Origin: Methylomicrobium sp.
GTDB lineage: Bacteria; Pseudomonadota; Gammaproteobacteria; Methylococcales; Methylomonadaceae
Assembly: GCA_018333785.1 (NCBI GenBank)
Contig: JAGXSU010000117.1
Span: 1 to 64,000, forward strand
Reading direction: 5' to 3'
DNA: 64,000 nucleotides
The notes below the pieces were generated by a model. It worked only from the letters and a program-made list of their open reading frames with translations. It did no database searches and was not told the DNA's origin. A program made the translations under genes and the position numbers. Numbering within the stretch: position 1 is the first letter of the stretch; each line of letters starts with the position of its first letter. This document shows positions 27,806 through 38,700 of the stretch, one piece after another.

Positions 27806-28180
27806 GCGACGCGCCCTTGTCGAAGATGAACGATTGAATAACGAATGATTTGGCTAAAGATTAGTTTGTTTTGTTACAGATGGTGCAGGAATAATACCGT
27901 CACCTGTTAAAGTCAACACACTCAAGTTGCCTCACAAAGCCACAGATTTTGATTCCGATTGGCTATTTATGGCACCTCTATGAAGCAGCAGTAACTGTGT
28001 TGATATTGTTAACCATTTCCCCTGTAATGATCCATCACTATTTTCAGAGCAGCCAAGGTATCAGGTGATGCTTTATCGAGTTTTTAGAGCCTATGGAGTA
28101 AACTCGGCAACCGGGATTATCCCGTTGAAACAGAGATCTTACGTTAAGTTTTAATCGAAACGCATAAAGGGGCTGAATAC
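27806..28180. other. Divergent promoter region, RND operon / K+ channel gene
   Basis: 375 bases with no gene. A dyad around CGGGATTATCCCG (28112-28124), flanked by CAAC and GTTG, lies about 57-70 bases upstream of the GTG start of the channel gene and could be an operator. I cannot assign promoters with confidence. Confidence 0.45.
28108..28127. promoter_or_regulatory. Possible operator dyad
   Basis: CAACCGGGATTATCCCGTTG is a near-perfect 20-base dyad. It lies in the divergent intergenic region, nearer the channel gene than the RND operon. A chance palindrome is possible, since no second copy was found. Confidence 0.3.
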
Positions 28181-28876
28181 GTGAATACAGAAACGGTTAA
28201 AAAAGACATCAGTCCAGAAAAATCCCACACTGGCGGTAATTTCTGGTTTTTGTTGGCCGGATTGCTCTTTACGCTATTGGCCGTTCCGGTGACCCATCAA
28301 TTTTCGGGCATGGAACGTTATTCCATGACTTTGCTATTCACTGTGTTCATGCTTGTTTCGATATGGAGTTTAGCGGCTTCGCGGCTTGTATTCCATATTG
28401 GAATACTCCTGGTTATCGGCATCACAGCCATCGTCGGCATCAACGCCTTTAGTGAAACCCACTTCTTTCAGGAGGTGCTGGGGATAGTACTGATGTTGAC
28501 TTTTTGTATACTGAGCTGCTGGATTGCTGCGCGTAATGTCTTCCTTTTACATAAGGCCGACCCGAATTCACTGGCGGGCGCTTTTTGTGTTTATCTTCTG
28601 ATAGGCTTGATCTGGGCGTTGTTATATAAACTATTACTTTTGTTTGATTTGGCTGCATTTACAGGCAATATCACAGCACAAGAAGAGGAACAATTTCCTG
28701 ACCTGCTTTATTTCAGTTTTGTAACACTGGCTAGCCTTGGTTATGGCGATGTCACGCCGACGGGCGGTCTGGTCAGAACACTGGCTTATCTGGAAGCGGT
28801 CCTTGGTCAATTTTATCTGGCCGTCATGGTCGCCAGTCTAGTAGGCGTCTACAGTTCGCAGAGAAGAAAAGGTTAA
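28181..28876 (+). CDS. Two-pore-type potassium channel-like membrane protein
   Basis: 231 residues starting at GTG. The N-terminal part (about 20-120) has four hydrophobic segments, followed by a pore module (about 125-225) with the Ion_trans_2 pattern. The selectivity filter region is FVTLASLGYGDVTP, a TxxSxGYGD variant of the K+ channel signature TxGYGD, and a last helix follows (AVLGQFYLAVMVASLVGVY). Expected role is K+ or cation flux across the inner membrane. No regulatory RCK domain is attached. The HD-GYP gene starts 10 bases after its stop, so the two are probably co-transcribed. Confidence 0.85.
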   Translation: MNTETVKKDISPEKSHTGGNFWFLLAGLLFTLLAVPVTHQFSGMERYSMTLLFTVFMLVSIWSLAASRLVFHIGILLVIGITAIVGINAFSETHFFQEVLGIVLMLTFCILSCWIAARNVFLLHKADPNSLAGAFCVYLLIGLIWALLYKLLLLFDLAAFTGNITAQEEEQFPDLLYFSFVTLASLGYGDVTPTGGLVRTLAYLEAVLGQFYLAVMVASLVGVYSSQRRKG

Positions 28877-28886
28877 GGAGCCCGTT

Positions 28887-30215
28887 ATGCATACCAGAGC
28901 CACTTCCCTTCATACACTACTGATCAGGCGTTTGCTCATACTGGCAATACTCATTTCCACAGCAGTGGGTAGTTTCGTTTTTATTCGGGAATTTAACATG
29001 CTCAATGAAGCCATAGCCGACCGAAGCCGCTTGGGTAGCGAGTTATTGAAGATGCGGGTACAGGATATTGCGCAAATGAGCAAAGCGCCCTGGCAAACCG
29101 TTGTACAGACTGCGCTGGATGATTTGAAAAACATCCCTCCGCAAAGCAGCTTGGGCCGCTTTGTCTGGGTATCGGTCCGGGATCCGGAAGACCGCGAATT
29201 AGCTCAATTAACCGACCCTGATTTTCCCGATAGGGAATTGCTGATTGATGCTGCGAATCTTCAGATAGCGCCAAAAGGCAATGAGAAACTCGGCATCAAA
29301 CCACTGAGCCGCATTTATACCCGGCCCAGCTTCGCAACCCTCATGCTGATCGAGGATGACAGCGGACGTTTATTGGGCATGATTCGCGGTCTCTATGCCG
29401 TCAAACCCGAAGTCATGACCACGTTCTGGAGCAATATTGCCCGATCGGTCGGCGTTTCTATTTTGATTATCATCCTGGTCTCGGCTTTACATTACCCCGT
29501 CATCAGGCGATTGCTGGACGGACTCAGCCGTTTATCGATTAACCTGCTCGATGCCAACCTGGAAACCGTTCAAGGATTGGGCAGCGCTATCGCCAAGCGC
29601 GACAGCGATACCGATGCGCATAATTTCAGAGTGACCCTCTATGCGGTACGACTGGCCGAGTCGGCGGGGCTTGAACCTTCGGCTATCCGCACACTGATCA
29701 AAGGCGCTTTTCTGCACGATGTCGGTAAGATCGGCATCCGCGATAACGTTCTGCTCAAGGAAGGCCGACTTGATACGGATGAATTCGAGATCATGAAAAC
29801 CCACGTTCAACACGGCCTGGATATTGTAAACAAGTGCCAATGGCTTAAGGATGCCGGTGAAGTAGTCGGCAATCACCATGAAAAATTTGATGGCACGGGT
29901 TATTTAAAAGGACTGAAAGGAGAGGAAATACCACTTTCGGCTCGTATTTTTTCCATCGTGGATGTGTTTGATGCACTCACTTCTGAACGCCCTTACAAGT
30001 CCGCATTCAGCTTGGATGAATCGGTTGAAATACTGCAGAAAGGGAAAGGAAGCCAGTTCGATCCAAAATTGCTGGAACTGTTCGGCACCCTCGCACCCTC
30101 GCTTTATGACACTTACAGTCATCATGAAGCGCAAGCGAGAAGCGAACTCAAACGAATTGTCCAATATTACTTTAAAGGCGATATCGGCGAACTGATGGAG
30201 GAAAATTTCGGTTAA
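28887..30215 (+). CDS. Membrane-bound HD-GYP cyclic di-GMP phosphodiesterase
   Basis: 442 residues. TM1 is at about 13-31 and TM2 at about 192-210, enclosing a periplasmic sensor of about 160 residues. The C-terminal HD-GYP domain (about 225-410) has the metal-binding HD in FLHDVGKIGIRD and the GYP-region motif HHEKFDGTGYLKGLKGEEIP, where the usual Pro after GY is Leu. HD-GYP enzymes hydrolyse cyclic di-GMP to pGpG or GMP. With the LOV-GGDEF protein, the window encodes both synthesis and breakdown of this messenger. It is co-oriented with and close behind the channel gene. Confidence 0.9.
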   Translation: MHTRATSLHTLLIRRLLILAILISTAVGSFVFIREFNMLNEAIADRSRLGSELLKMRVQDIAQMSKAPWQTVVQTALDDLKNIPPQSSLGRFVWVSVRDPEDRELAQLTDPDFPDRELLIDAANLQIAPKGNEKLGIKPLSRIYTRPSFATLMLIEDDSGRLLGMIRGLYAVKPEVMTTFWSNIARSVGVSILIIILVSALHYPVIRRLLDGLSRLSINLLDANLETVQGLGSAIAKRDSDTDAHNFRVTLYAVRLAESAGLEPSAIRTLIKGAFLHDVGKIGIRDNVLLKEGRLDTDEFEIMKTHVQHGLDIVNKCQWLKDAGEVVGNHHEKFDGTGYLKGLKGEEIPLSARIFSIVDVFDALTSERPYKSAFSLDESVEILQKGKGSQFDPKLLELFGTLAPSLYDTYSHHEAQARSELKRIVQYYFKGDIGELMEENFG

Positions 30216-30290
30216 TCCGTTCAACCGATAACGATTTTACCGTTATCATGCGCAGAGAGAGCTACATTTTTTCTGATCTAAGGTTTATTT

Positions 30291-30743
30291 ATGCAGATAT
30301 GGGTTGATGCGGACGCTTGCCCTAAAGCGGTCAAAGACATTTTGTTCAGAGCGGCGGAACGTACTACGATCATCACGACCCTGGTCGCAAATCAGTTTAT
30401 TCAAACGCCGCCCTCGCGCTATATTAAATTCATGCAGGTCAGATCCGGCTATGATGAAGCCGATAACGAGATTGTCAAAAGTTTGAGCGCAGGCGACCTG
30501 GTCATTACCGGTGACATTCCGTTAGCGCACGATGTGATTGGCAAGGGCGGTCACGCGATCAATCCTCGCGGTGAACGCTATACCCTGGACAACATCAAGG
30601 AGCGTTTGAATATGCGCGACTTCATGGATACGCTACGTGGCAGCGGAATCGATACCGGCGGACCGTCCGCATTAAATTCCCGCGACATACAGGCATTTGC
30701 CAACCAGCTGGATAAGTTTCTGGCACAATTCGGCAAAAATTAA
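30291..30743 (+). CDS. yaiI: YaiI/YqxD family protein (DUF188)
   Basis: 150 residues, the family's usual size. Marks are [22 protein letters not shown] at the start, [22 protein letters not shown] in the middle and [19 protein letters not shown] at the end. It resembles a PIN-like nuclease fold with acidic residues (DAD, GD), but no activity is established for the bacterial family. It is preceded by its own intergenic gap and is probably a separate unit. Confidence 0.9.
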   Translation: MQIWVDADACPKAVKDILFRAAERTTIITTLVANQFIQTPPSRYIKFMQVRSGYDEADNEIVKSLSAGDLVITGDIPLAHDVIGKGGHAINPRGERYTLDNIKERLNMRDFMDTLRGSGIDTGGPSALNSRDIQAFANQLDKFLAQFGKN

Positions 30744-30780
30744 AGCAATCCCCCGTATCGAATTTATTTCCGGCGATCTG

Positions 30781-31116
30781 CTATCCGCTACCCAGTCTTC
30801 TGTATGAGGTACTGCGATCGACACCCAGCAATTTGGGCGTCTGTATTTTGTTACCGGCGGTTTTCTCCAGCACATAATTGATATATGCCCGCTCAACATC
30901 TTGTAAAGTCCAGCCTTGCTGTAATGCATTTTGCAAAAAGCCTTCGGCTTCCGGAAGCTGTGATGCCTGCGCCAAATCTTCCAATAACAACGTATCGTGC
31001 TCTGTCAGCGCAATAGCCCGTTCCAGAATATTAGCCAGTTCACGAACGTTACCCGGCCAATGATAAGCACGAATCCAACGTAAAACTTCAGTTGAAATAA
31101 GAACCGGCGGCTTGCT
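30781..31116 (-). pseudogene. C-terminal remnant of a sigma-54-dependent (NtrC-type) activator
   Basis: The frame reads VLISTEVLRWIRAYHWPGNVRELANILERAIAL, the end of a sigma-54-interacting AAA+ domain, and then a Fis-type helix-turn-helix (GNKIQTPKLLGVDRSTSYRRL). Only about 110 residues survive. Walker A, the GAFTGA loop and any receiver domain are missing. The similarity begins about 50 bases after the stop of cheD, with no start codon or ribosome site of its own. It looks like the product of a deletion that fused the end of cluster 1 to a lost regulator gene. Activity is unlikely. Confidence 0.8.
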
Positions 31117-31163
31117 CGAACAATCCGGCCCGGTCCTGCCGTGCATCGGTATAAGCCTCTTTA

Positions 31164-31661
31164 TTATTTGGCAACATGCTGCAGCCACACCTGACCATTC
31201 CAAACGTCGAAAATCACATTACGGTGACCCGTGCCCCCCAGATGCTCGGCTGTTAACTTAAAACCATGCTTTTTCAACAAACTGCGGCCAACATTGATAT
31301 TGTTAGTTGGCACACTCAATGGACCGGTTTTATGCTGACCGGGAAACTGATTGCCGCCGCCGAACATTTTGACTTCATAATCGTGGGGCCAACTGCCAAC
31401 TTTATGCAATTCGCCCATGAATAAAGTCACGGCGTCTTCCGCATAACGTCCATCAAGCTCGGTTTTTCCGGACCGACCGCGATGCATAGGTAACAGGTAG
31501 TGACACATGCCACCAATTCGCATACGCGGATGCCACATGGTTATCGCCACGCAGGAACCCAATAAGGTTCTGATGCGGGTTTCATGATCCCCGAAGTAGA
31601 ATTCGCCTGGCTGTAAGAAAATATCGATGAAAAATTCGGGTTTGTGTAGCGAGCTAAGCAT
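31164..31661 (-). CDS. cheD: Chemoreceptor glutamine deamidase CheD (cluster 1)
   Basis: 165 residues. The catalytic Cys is C37 (TLLGSCVAI) and the catalytic His is H54 (GMCHYLLP), 17 residues apart as in Thermotoga CheD (C27/H44). The segment KMFGGGNQFP is the family's conserved GGG loop. CheD deamidates receptor glutamines and can interact with CheC-type phosphatases. The start overlaps cheR by 8 bases. It is the last intact gene of cluster 1, and no cheB follows it. Confidence 0.92.
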   Translation of the reverse strand: MLSSLHKPEFFIDIFLQPGEFYFGDHETRIRTLLGSCVAITMWHPRMRIGGMCHYLLPMHRGRSGKTELDGRYAEDAVTLFMGELHKVGSWPHDYEVKMFGGGNQFPGQHKTGPLSVPTNNINVGRSLLKKHGFKLTAEHLGGTGHRNVIFDVWNGQVWLQHVAK

Positions 31662-32490
31662 ATCCGGGTTTTCTGTAAATCGATGGGGAAATCATTTTCA
31701 AGTCGCATTTAATACCGTTCAATGATTCAGAATGGCTTATGAAAAAATAGCCGCCCGGCTTTAGATAATGCTGCATGCGTTCGATCAAGCGTTGTTTGGT
31801 CGCCATATCAAAATAAATCATGACGTTGCGCAAAAAAATCACATCAAAGCTACCCAGGTCAGGAAGTGTGTCGATAAGATTGGCATGGATAAACTTAACC
31901 CGTTTGCGCAAGACGGGATCAACCAGAAAAAAACCTTCATACTCATCGCTACCTTTCAAACAATATTTTTTCAACAGCGGCAGCGGGATTTTTTCAGCAG
32001 CTTGCAGCGGGTATAAACCATGCCTGGCTTTTTCAAGAATCCGGTTGGAAATATCGGTCCCCATGATGTCCCATTGATTGGTTTTGGCGTATTCAGCCAA
32101 TACCATCGCCAAGGTATAAGCCTCCTCTCCGCTGGAACTGGCTGCACTCCAAACACGAAAAGACTGGCCGGAAGCAGGCGAAGAGAGAATATCGCTTTTG
32201 ATAAAGTCGAAATGCTTATGTTCCCTAAAAAAATAGGTCTCATTAGTGGTCAGCAGATCAATAGCCATCATGGTTTCTTTCTCAAAACCAGGCTGGTCAA
32301 ATAAACGAAAATATTCGCTATAGCTGGTAAAGCCATGGTGGCGCAAGCGCTTGTCCAGTCTTCCTGAAACCAGCGCCTGTTTACTGTCGTTCAATACGAT
32401 ACCGGTATTTTTATAAAGATAATCCTTTATCCAGTTGAACTCCTGCTTTTGCAGTACCGGCGAGCCTGAATAATGAGTTCTACCCTGCAA
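31654..32490 (-). CDS. cheR: Chemotaxis methyltransferase CheR (cluster 1)
   Basis: 278 residues. An N-terminal helical domain is followed by the SAM methyltransferase domain: TTNETYFFREHKHFDF, the SAM-binding loop VWSAASSSGEEAYTLAM and VIFLRNVMIYFD. It methylates receptor glutamates with S-adenosylmethionine. The start lies two bases after cheW and the end overlaps cheD. It is paralogous to the CheR of cluster 2 (60880-61686), which shares TTNETYFFRE and the SAAS-SGEEAY loop. Confidence 0.94.
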   Translation of the reverse strand: MQGRTHYSGSPVLQKQEFNWIKDYLYKNTGIVLNDSKQALVSGRLDKRLRHHGFTSYSEYFRLFDQPGFEKETMMAIDLLTTNETYFFREHKHFDFIKSDILSSPASGQSFRVWSAASSSGEEAYTLAMVLAEYAKTNQWDIMGTDISNRILEKARHGLYPLQAAEKIPLPLLKKYCLKGSDEYEGFFLVDPVLRKRVKFIHANLIDTLPDLGSFDVIFLRNVMIYFDMATKQRLIERMQHYLKPGGYFFISHSESLNGIKCDLKMISPSIYRKPGYA

Positions 32491-32492
32491 AA

Positions 32493-33056
32493 TCAGTTAC
32501 CTCCGATTACAGGTGCATTAGGAGGCGCTTTACTTAAACTCAGCATGTCTTCTACAGACAATACCCGACTTACATTCAACAGGATCATAAACCGATCATT
32601 TCGTTTAGCCATGCCGGTTATGAAGTCTGGACGTATGCCTGCACCAAAACTGGGTGGAGCTTCGATTTCATCCTCATCGATGTCTATGACCTCATTTACC
32701 GCATCTACAATAATGCCGATATCCTGCTGGCCAATGTCTTCACCTTCACTAGTCGTTTCAACGATGATGATGCACGTCCGTTTTACGATTTGCGTATTAC
32801 CTTTACCAAAACGAGCGCTTAAATCGACAATCGGCACGACACTTCCACGCAGATTGATCACACCACGCACGAAAGAAGGCATCATCGGCACTTCAGTCAA
32901 ATTACCGTAATCGATGATTTCCTTTATATTTAAAATCCCGAAAGCGTAAATGTCTCCCCCCATTACGAAGGTAAGATACTGACCACTGGCCGCCATAGCA
33001 GGCTTCGAGGTCTTTATTGCAGGCAATTGTTCATGAGTTGTTGCGATCTCTGTCAT
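32493..33056 (-). CDS. cheW: Coupling protein CheW (cluster 1)
   Basis: 187 residues. A single CheW domain (about 25-170) with LTFVMGGDIYAFGILNIKEII, VRGVINLRGSVVPIVDLSARF and GIIVDAVNEVIDI typical of the SH3-like double barrel. It bridges receptors to CheA. An N-terminal tail of about 25 residues precedes the domain. It starts 10 bases after the receptor gene stop. Confidence 0.93.
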   Translation of the reverse strand: MTEIATTHEQLPAIKTSKPAMAASGQYLTFVMGGDIYAFGILNIKEIIDYGNLTEVPMMPSFVRGVINLRGSVVPIVDLSARFGKGNTQIVKRTCIIIVETTSEGEDIGQQDIGIIVDAVNEVIDIDEDEIEAPPSFGAGIRPDFITGMAKRNDRFMILLNVSRVLSVEDMLSLSKAPPNAPVIGGN

Positions 33057-33066
33057 GGCGATGCTC

Positions 33067-35505
33067 CTAGAAGCGCTCGAACTTGCTTAAGTCGAAATCG
33101 CTATCCACACTAGCGCGACCCATCTGTATTACCGGTTTGGATTTTTGCACTTTGCGAACATTTTTGGGAGTGGCATGTCCAAATGAGACTTGGTTACCCT
33201 CGATTTTGAAAAAAGCCATCAACGATTGTAATTGCTCAGCCTGCCCGGTCATTTCTTCAGCCGTTGCCGCCAGTTCTTCACTTGCAGAAGCGTTTTGCTG
33301 AGTCAACTGATTCATTTGATTCATCGCAGTATTGATTTGACTGACACCAGACGACTGTTCGTGTGATGCGGCAGCAATTTCCTGCACCAGATCGGAAGTT
33401 TTGGCGATACTGGGCACAATATCGTCTAACAGCTTGCCAGCGCTTTCGGCAGTTTTAACACTGTTTTCCGCTAATTCGCCGATTTCCTGCGCTGCAACTT
33501 GGCTGCGTTCTGCCAGTTTACGCACTTCCGCTGCCACTACCGCAAAGCCTTTGCCGTGGTCCCCTGCCCTCGCCGCTTCAATTGCCGCATTCAACGCCAA
33601 CATATTTGTTTGATAGGCAATGTCATCGATGATACCAATTTTGGAAGCAATCTCTTTCATGGCTTCTACAGTCTGCTTGACGGCTATGCCGCCTTCGGCT
33701 GCCTCTTGCGAAGCCTTGCCGGCCATACCCTCGGTTATCTGGGCATTCTCGGCATTTTGATTGATGCTGGCTGCCATTTGTTCGATGCTGGCGCTGGTTT
33801 CTTCCACACTGGCGGCCTGTTCACTGGAGGCTTGCGAAAGTGACTGCGAGGTGGCGCTGATTTGCTCCGAGGCATTGCCGAGCTGACTGGTGGCATTAAT
33901 GACTTCGGCAATGGTATGGGATAGTTTGGCGATGGTGTTGTTGACGGTGTCTTTGAAGTCAGCCAACTGGCCCTTGTAATTGCCATTGACGGTGCGGGTC
34001 AAATCACCCTGTTCGACCAACGTCAATACTTCCACGGCTTCGTTTACGGGCAGAATCACTCCATCCAACGTATTATTGACACCTTCCACAATTTTGCGGA
34101 AATCACCTTGATGATTGCTGACATCCGCACGGGTTTGCAGGCGACCTTCCATTGCTGCCATGGCTAGCATATCGGCATCAGCCACAAGTGCATTGATGGC
34201 ACCGATACAGGTATTCAAGTTGTTTTTGATAACGTTGAAATCACCATTGTAGCTATCCGTAATTTTCGCTGGAATGGCGCCCCTGGAAATAGCATCGACA
34301 TAGTCGGCGGCAACATTCAACGGACCTATTACAGCATCCAATATGTCATTTACGCCTTGAACAATTTTGCGGAAGTCGCCTTGATGATTATTGACATCGG
34401 CACGAGTTGATAATTTACCCTCTACAGCAGCTTTAGAAAGCATGGTGGCATCCACTACCAACGCCCTGATATTGCTTCGGACCAAATCAATAGCTTCATT
34501 GATAAATTTTTTCTTGCCGGGTAATTTTTCAATATCCGCATCAAGATTGCCTTTACCGAACTCCATAAAACAATTGATAGCCATTTTTTTGGTATTGATA
34601 TGGCCGTTGACCATGTCGTTCACACCCTGCGCCATGGAATTAAAGCTGCCCTGAAACTTGTTGACGTCGACACTAACGCCTATATCGCCTTTGTCATGTT
34701 CTGCCGCCATATGCGCCATTTCACTCAACAGCATTTTGATGGTATCACTCATTCGCTTCATGGCGGCCAAGACACTGACGGTATCACCAGCATTCAGATT
34801 AATCTGAGACGAAAGATCACCGGAAGCTACTTTGGAAGCCACTTCGGCGGCAAAAACCGGCTCACCGCCCAATTGGCGCATCAGATTTCTAACTATGAAA
34901 AAGCCCAGCGCACCAATTATGACTACCGACAGTAATGTAATGACGACCGAAACAGTGATCGCATTGGATTGAATTTCAACGGCTTGATCAGATGAGTTTT
35001 TACCCAATCTTTGGTTGTATTCACTGTGTTTTCGAAACGCATCAAGCAGCTTATCGACAATTTCCTCAGCATTCATCAACACTTCACGCGCCTCAGCTTT
35101 TTTATTTTGCCGAGATAGATCGCGAACATTCAATCTGATTTTGTCGTACTCTGCCAACGCGGCTTTGTCTTGAACAAAGAGCCGCTTATCCTCATCATCG
35201 GCCAAATACTGTTCGTATTCAGCCAAAAACTTATCTACATTGGCACGTTTGGTTTCTATTTCGTTTTCGATGCTGGCCATCAACGCGCTATCGGTTTCTG
35301 TCAAGTGTTGCCAAACATGCAGTCCGACTCCGGATATTTCGCCTAATGAGTCATTGAGTAGAAAAACGCTGGGCAAGGTGTTAATCGTGTTGAAATTGGT
35401 GGCAGTATAAACTTTGTTAATTTGTACGTAATTGAAACCGGCCAAACTTGCCAGACCCAAGACTGCAGCCCCAATTAATAATAATAATCGTTGTGTGACT
35501 GTCAT
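33067..35505 (-). CDS. Methyl-accepting chemotaxis protein, 4HB-type sensor with HAMP array
   Basis: 812 residues from the ATG at 35505 ([12 protein letters not shown]), which has a strong GAGGA ribosome site; the open frame extends 38 codons further without support. TM1 is at about 7-27 and TM2 at about 190-210, enclosing a four-helix-bundle periplasmic sensor. Several HAMP-like repeats follow (about 215-520), recognisable by the recurring DFRKIV-GVN-LD-VI-P-N-A unit. The signalling hairpin tip is at about 620-650, [20 protein letters not shown]. The tail ends KFERF, a C-terminal pentapeptide of the x-aromatic-x-x-aromatic form that tethers CheR/CheB in some receptors. The C-terminal half is very close to that of the neighbouring 1188-residue receptor, which indicates tandem duplication. 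Confidence 0.9.
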   Translation of the reverse strand: MTVTQRLLLLIGAAVLGLASLAGFNYVQINKVYTATNFNTINTLPSVFLLNDSLGEISGVGLHVWQHLTETDSALMASIENEIETKRANVDKFLAEYEQYLADDEDKRLFVQDKAALAEYDKIRLNVRDLSRQNKKAEAREVLMNAEEIVDKLLDAFRKHSEYNQRLGKNSSDQAVEIQSNAITVSVVITLLSVVIIGALGFFIVRNLMRQLGGEPVFAAEVASKVASGDLSSQINLNAGDTVSVLAAMKRMSDTIKMLLSEMAHMAAEHDKGDIGVSVDVNKFQGSFNSMAQGVNDMVNGHINTKKMAINCFMEFGKGNLDADIEKLPGKKKFINEAIDLVRSNIRALVVDATMLSKAAVEGKLSTRADVNNHQGDFRKIVQGVNDILDAVIGPLNVAADYVDAISRGAIPAKITDSYNGDFNVIKNNLNTCIGAINALVADADMLAMAAMEGRLQTRADVSNHQGDFRKIVEGVNNTLDGVILPVNEAVEVLTLVEQGDLTRTVNGNYKGQLADFKDTVNNTIAKLSHTIAEVINATSQLGNASEQISATSQSLSQASSEQAASVEETSASIEQMAASINQNAENAQITEGMAGKASQEAAEGGIAVKQTVEAMKEIASKIGIIDDIAYQTNMLALNAAIEAARAGDHGKGFAVVAAEVRKLAERSQVAAQEIGELAENSVKTAESAGKLLDDIVPSIAKTSDLVQEIAAASHEQSSGVSQINTAMNQMNQLTQQNASASEELAATAEEMTGQAEQLQSLMAFFKIEGNQVSFGHATPKNVRKVQKSKPVIQMGRASVDSDFDLSKFERF

Positions 35506-35753
35506 CGATAATTCCTCAAGGTATATTTTATTTATTGTGCTCATGCAGAGGCTAAGAACCTCATGCTCTTCATGATGAGACTGGTCATCCCGAAAGTCAG
35601 CTTCCGTTATAGTCGCCAACTGATAAAAAATTTAGTGCTTCATTTTTAATTCCTTCAATCCAAGTCGAGAAATTCATGGGTTCAGGGGCATTTAAGGACA
35701 ATGGCTAGGTTTAAACTTAAATCTAATCCGGGCAAAACTTTGTGACTCTCGCA

Positions 35754-38700
35754 TTACAAATGCGCCTGTTTTTTCAATGTTACAATCGCGACACCAACCT
35801 GGCTGGAAGCCGCAGCAAAAGCACTGCCGCTGTCCAATAAGGATTCTGCTTTTTCATATTGCCCCTGATTAATGATTTCGGCGACTTTGCCGGCCTCGCG
35901 ATGAAACGCCGCGTGTTTATTCAGGCAGTCATGAAAACTCGACAAATGCTGGTATTGCTTTTGCCCACCACCGTGCAGCCATTTACCCAACTTGCAGCAA
36001 TCGTCCCTGCCGATGGTGGCGGCATCCATGAACTCGCGCTTACTGATACCTGACCGCAGTTTAATTTTCCATTCGCTGTGCGCCTGTAAAGCGGCATCCA
36101 AATCAATAGTGTCATCTGATAGTGCATTTGAAAATGTGGCTTTGGGCTGCTCTGGCCGACGCGGTGTTTTAAGAGCCGTCTGGCGCGAGGTTGGTCCGGC
36201 TTTACCGATTTTGAAGAAACTCATCAATGATTGCAGTTGCTCGGATTGTCCCGTCATTTGCTCGGCCGTCGCGGCGAGTTCTTCGCTGGCAGAAGCGTTT
36301 TGCTGGGTAATCTGATTCATCTGGTTCATGGCGTTGTTGACCTGACTGACACCGGCCGATTGCTCCTGAGAAGCGGCGGCGATTTCCTGAACCAGATCGG
36401 AGGTTTTGGCAATGCTTGGAACAATTTCATCCAACAATTTGCCCGCACTTTCGGCTGTTTTCACGCTGGACGCCGCCAGCTCGCCGATTTCCTGCGCTGC
36501 GAACTGGCTGCGTTCCGCCAGTTTGCGTACTTCTGCGGCCACTACAGCAAATCCTTTACCATGATCACCGGCTCGCGCCGCTTCAATGGCAGCGTTCAAG
36601 GCCAGCATATTGGTTTGATAAGCAATGTCGTCAATGATGCCGATTTTGGCGGCGATGTCTTTCATGGCGGCTACCGTCTGTTTCACGGCATGGCCGCCTT
36701 CAATGGCTTCTTTGGATGCTTTACCGGCCATTCCGTCGGTGATTTGGGCATTTTCAGCATTTTGGTTGATGCTGGCAGCCATTTGTTCGATGCTGGCACT
36801 GGTTTCCTCAACGCTGGCGGCCTGCTCGCTAGCCGCTTGCGACAGGGATTGCGAGGTAGAACTGATTTGCTCGGAGGCGTTGGCCAATTGATCTGCCGCG
36901 TTAATGACATCACCAATGGTTGTTGATAGATTCGCAATGGTGCTATTGACGGTATTTTTAAACTCGGCAAGCTGGCCTTTGTAATCACCGGTGATCGTCC
37001 GAGTCAAATCGCCCTGTTCGACCAAGGTTAATACTTCTCCGGCTTCATTGAGCGGAAGGATCACACCATCCAGGGTTTTGTTGACACCTTCGACAATTTT
37101 CCGGAAGTCACCTAGGTGTCTGCTGGCATCCGCTCGGGTTTCCAGACGACCCGCCTCAGCAGCAAGCGACAACATCATGGCGTCGGCAACCAGAGCTTTG
37201 ATATTGGCTCGTACTTGCTCGATGGTTTCGTTAATAAATTTTTTCTTGCCGGGAAAGCTTTCGATCACTGCATCCATGTTGCCTTGACCAAATTCCATGA
37301 AACAGGCCATCGCTTTTTTCTTGACCATAATGTGTCCTGACACCATGTCGTTGACGCCTTTGGCCATCATCCGATAACTGCCCTTAAAACGGTCTTCTTT
37401 GATGATGACGTCAATATCTCCCATATCATGCTGTTCGGACATAAAACTCATTTCTTCAATCAGGCCTTCCAGAGCATCAATACACGTATTCAGATTGTTT
37501 TTGATGACATTGAAGTCGCCGCTGTAGTGGTCGGTGATCTTTGCCGGAATCGAACCTTTAGCGATGTTGTCTACGTACTCTGCCGCCACATTCAAAGGGA
37601 AGATCACCGCATCCAAGGTGCTGTTGACACCTTGCACGATTTTGCGGAAGTCACCTTGATGCTTTGTCTCATCCGCACGGGTCGATAGCTTGCCGTCTAA
37701 GGCTGCTTGCGACAGCATGCTGGCATCGGCTATCAGTGACTGGATAGAAAATACAGCCGATTTGATACCTTCGTTAAGCTGATTGAATTCAATACCGTAA
37801 TTGTTGTGGTCGCGCTGCGGCATTTCGCCTCTTCCGAGCAAGCTCATCGCGTTGATCATTGAATTGACAGGCCGCAACACGCTCATCACGAGATACCAGC
37901 TAAACGCCAGAAAGCCCAATAACAGAAGTGATACGACTATTATTGTGATGTTGATGGCGCCATCGAGCCGCGCTATACGAGCATCCAAAGCACTGTGCAA
38001 AAATTTGCTGAATCCAGCCGACAACGCGAAATTTTGTTGAATGGCTCCCGTCAAGATGCTGAAAAATTCATTTGCTGAAAAATCGAGATTAGTGGGTTGC
38101 AATATTTGGGTTTCGGTTAACGCCATGGCTTGTCTGGCATCGGCGCTGGCTTTAATTAATTCGGAACGGGTATCGACGTCCATATTGCCAATTCTGGGAA
38201 TATTTTCGTCAATTATCGCCAATGTTCTTTTGGTATTAGAGACCACCTGAAGCAGATTAGCCTCTTCTGCCGGGGTGAGTATTTTTCTTAGCAAAATCGG
38301 AGAGCCTATGCCTCTCAATAAACCCAATCGCTCAGATAGGTCAGGGAATAAGCTGATTGCCAAAAATTGCGCGTAGTAAGTATTGGTCTCAGGGTCCAAC
38401 GCTAAGCCAGAAACATCGGCCACCTTTCGGTTAAAAGCATGCAATTGCTCGATAAACACGCCATGCTTGACCATATTGGTTGTCGCATCGAATGTGTCAG
38501 CAAAGGTTACGAGCTCTTGCCACGAGTCCTGTAAGGCTCGCCACGACTGAGTCAAACCCAATTCCGACAAATGGTTATCCATCGAGGTAATATGGGCAAT
38601 CTGTTGATTAATTTCGTTGCGTTTGGTATCACGGCTAACGATCTGCTGGCTATTGCCGGCAATCACCATCGCATTTAAGCCACGGTGTTCTACGACTAGC

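Noticed and set aside
30781-31203. Intact small regulator gene of 140 residues
   Set aside because: Its first 30 or so codons overlap cheD and the intergenic gap with no similarity; only the C-terminal end of a sigma-54 activator is recognisable.
36231-36926. 231-codon plus-strand frame antisense to the large receptor
   Set aside because: It mirrors the low-complexity coiled-coil codons of the MCP; similar antisense frames occur in the other receptors.
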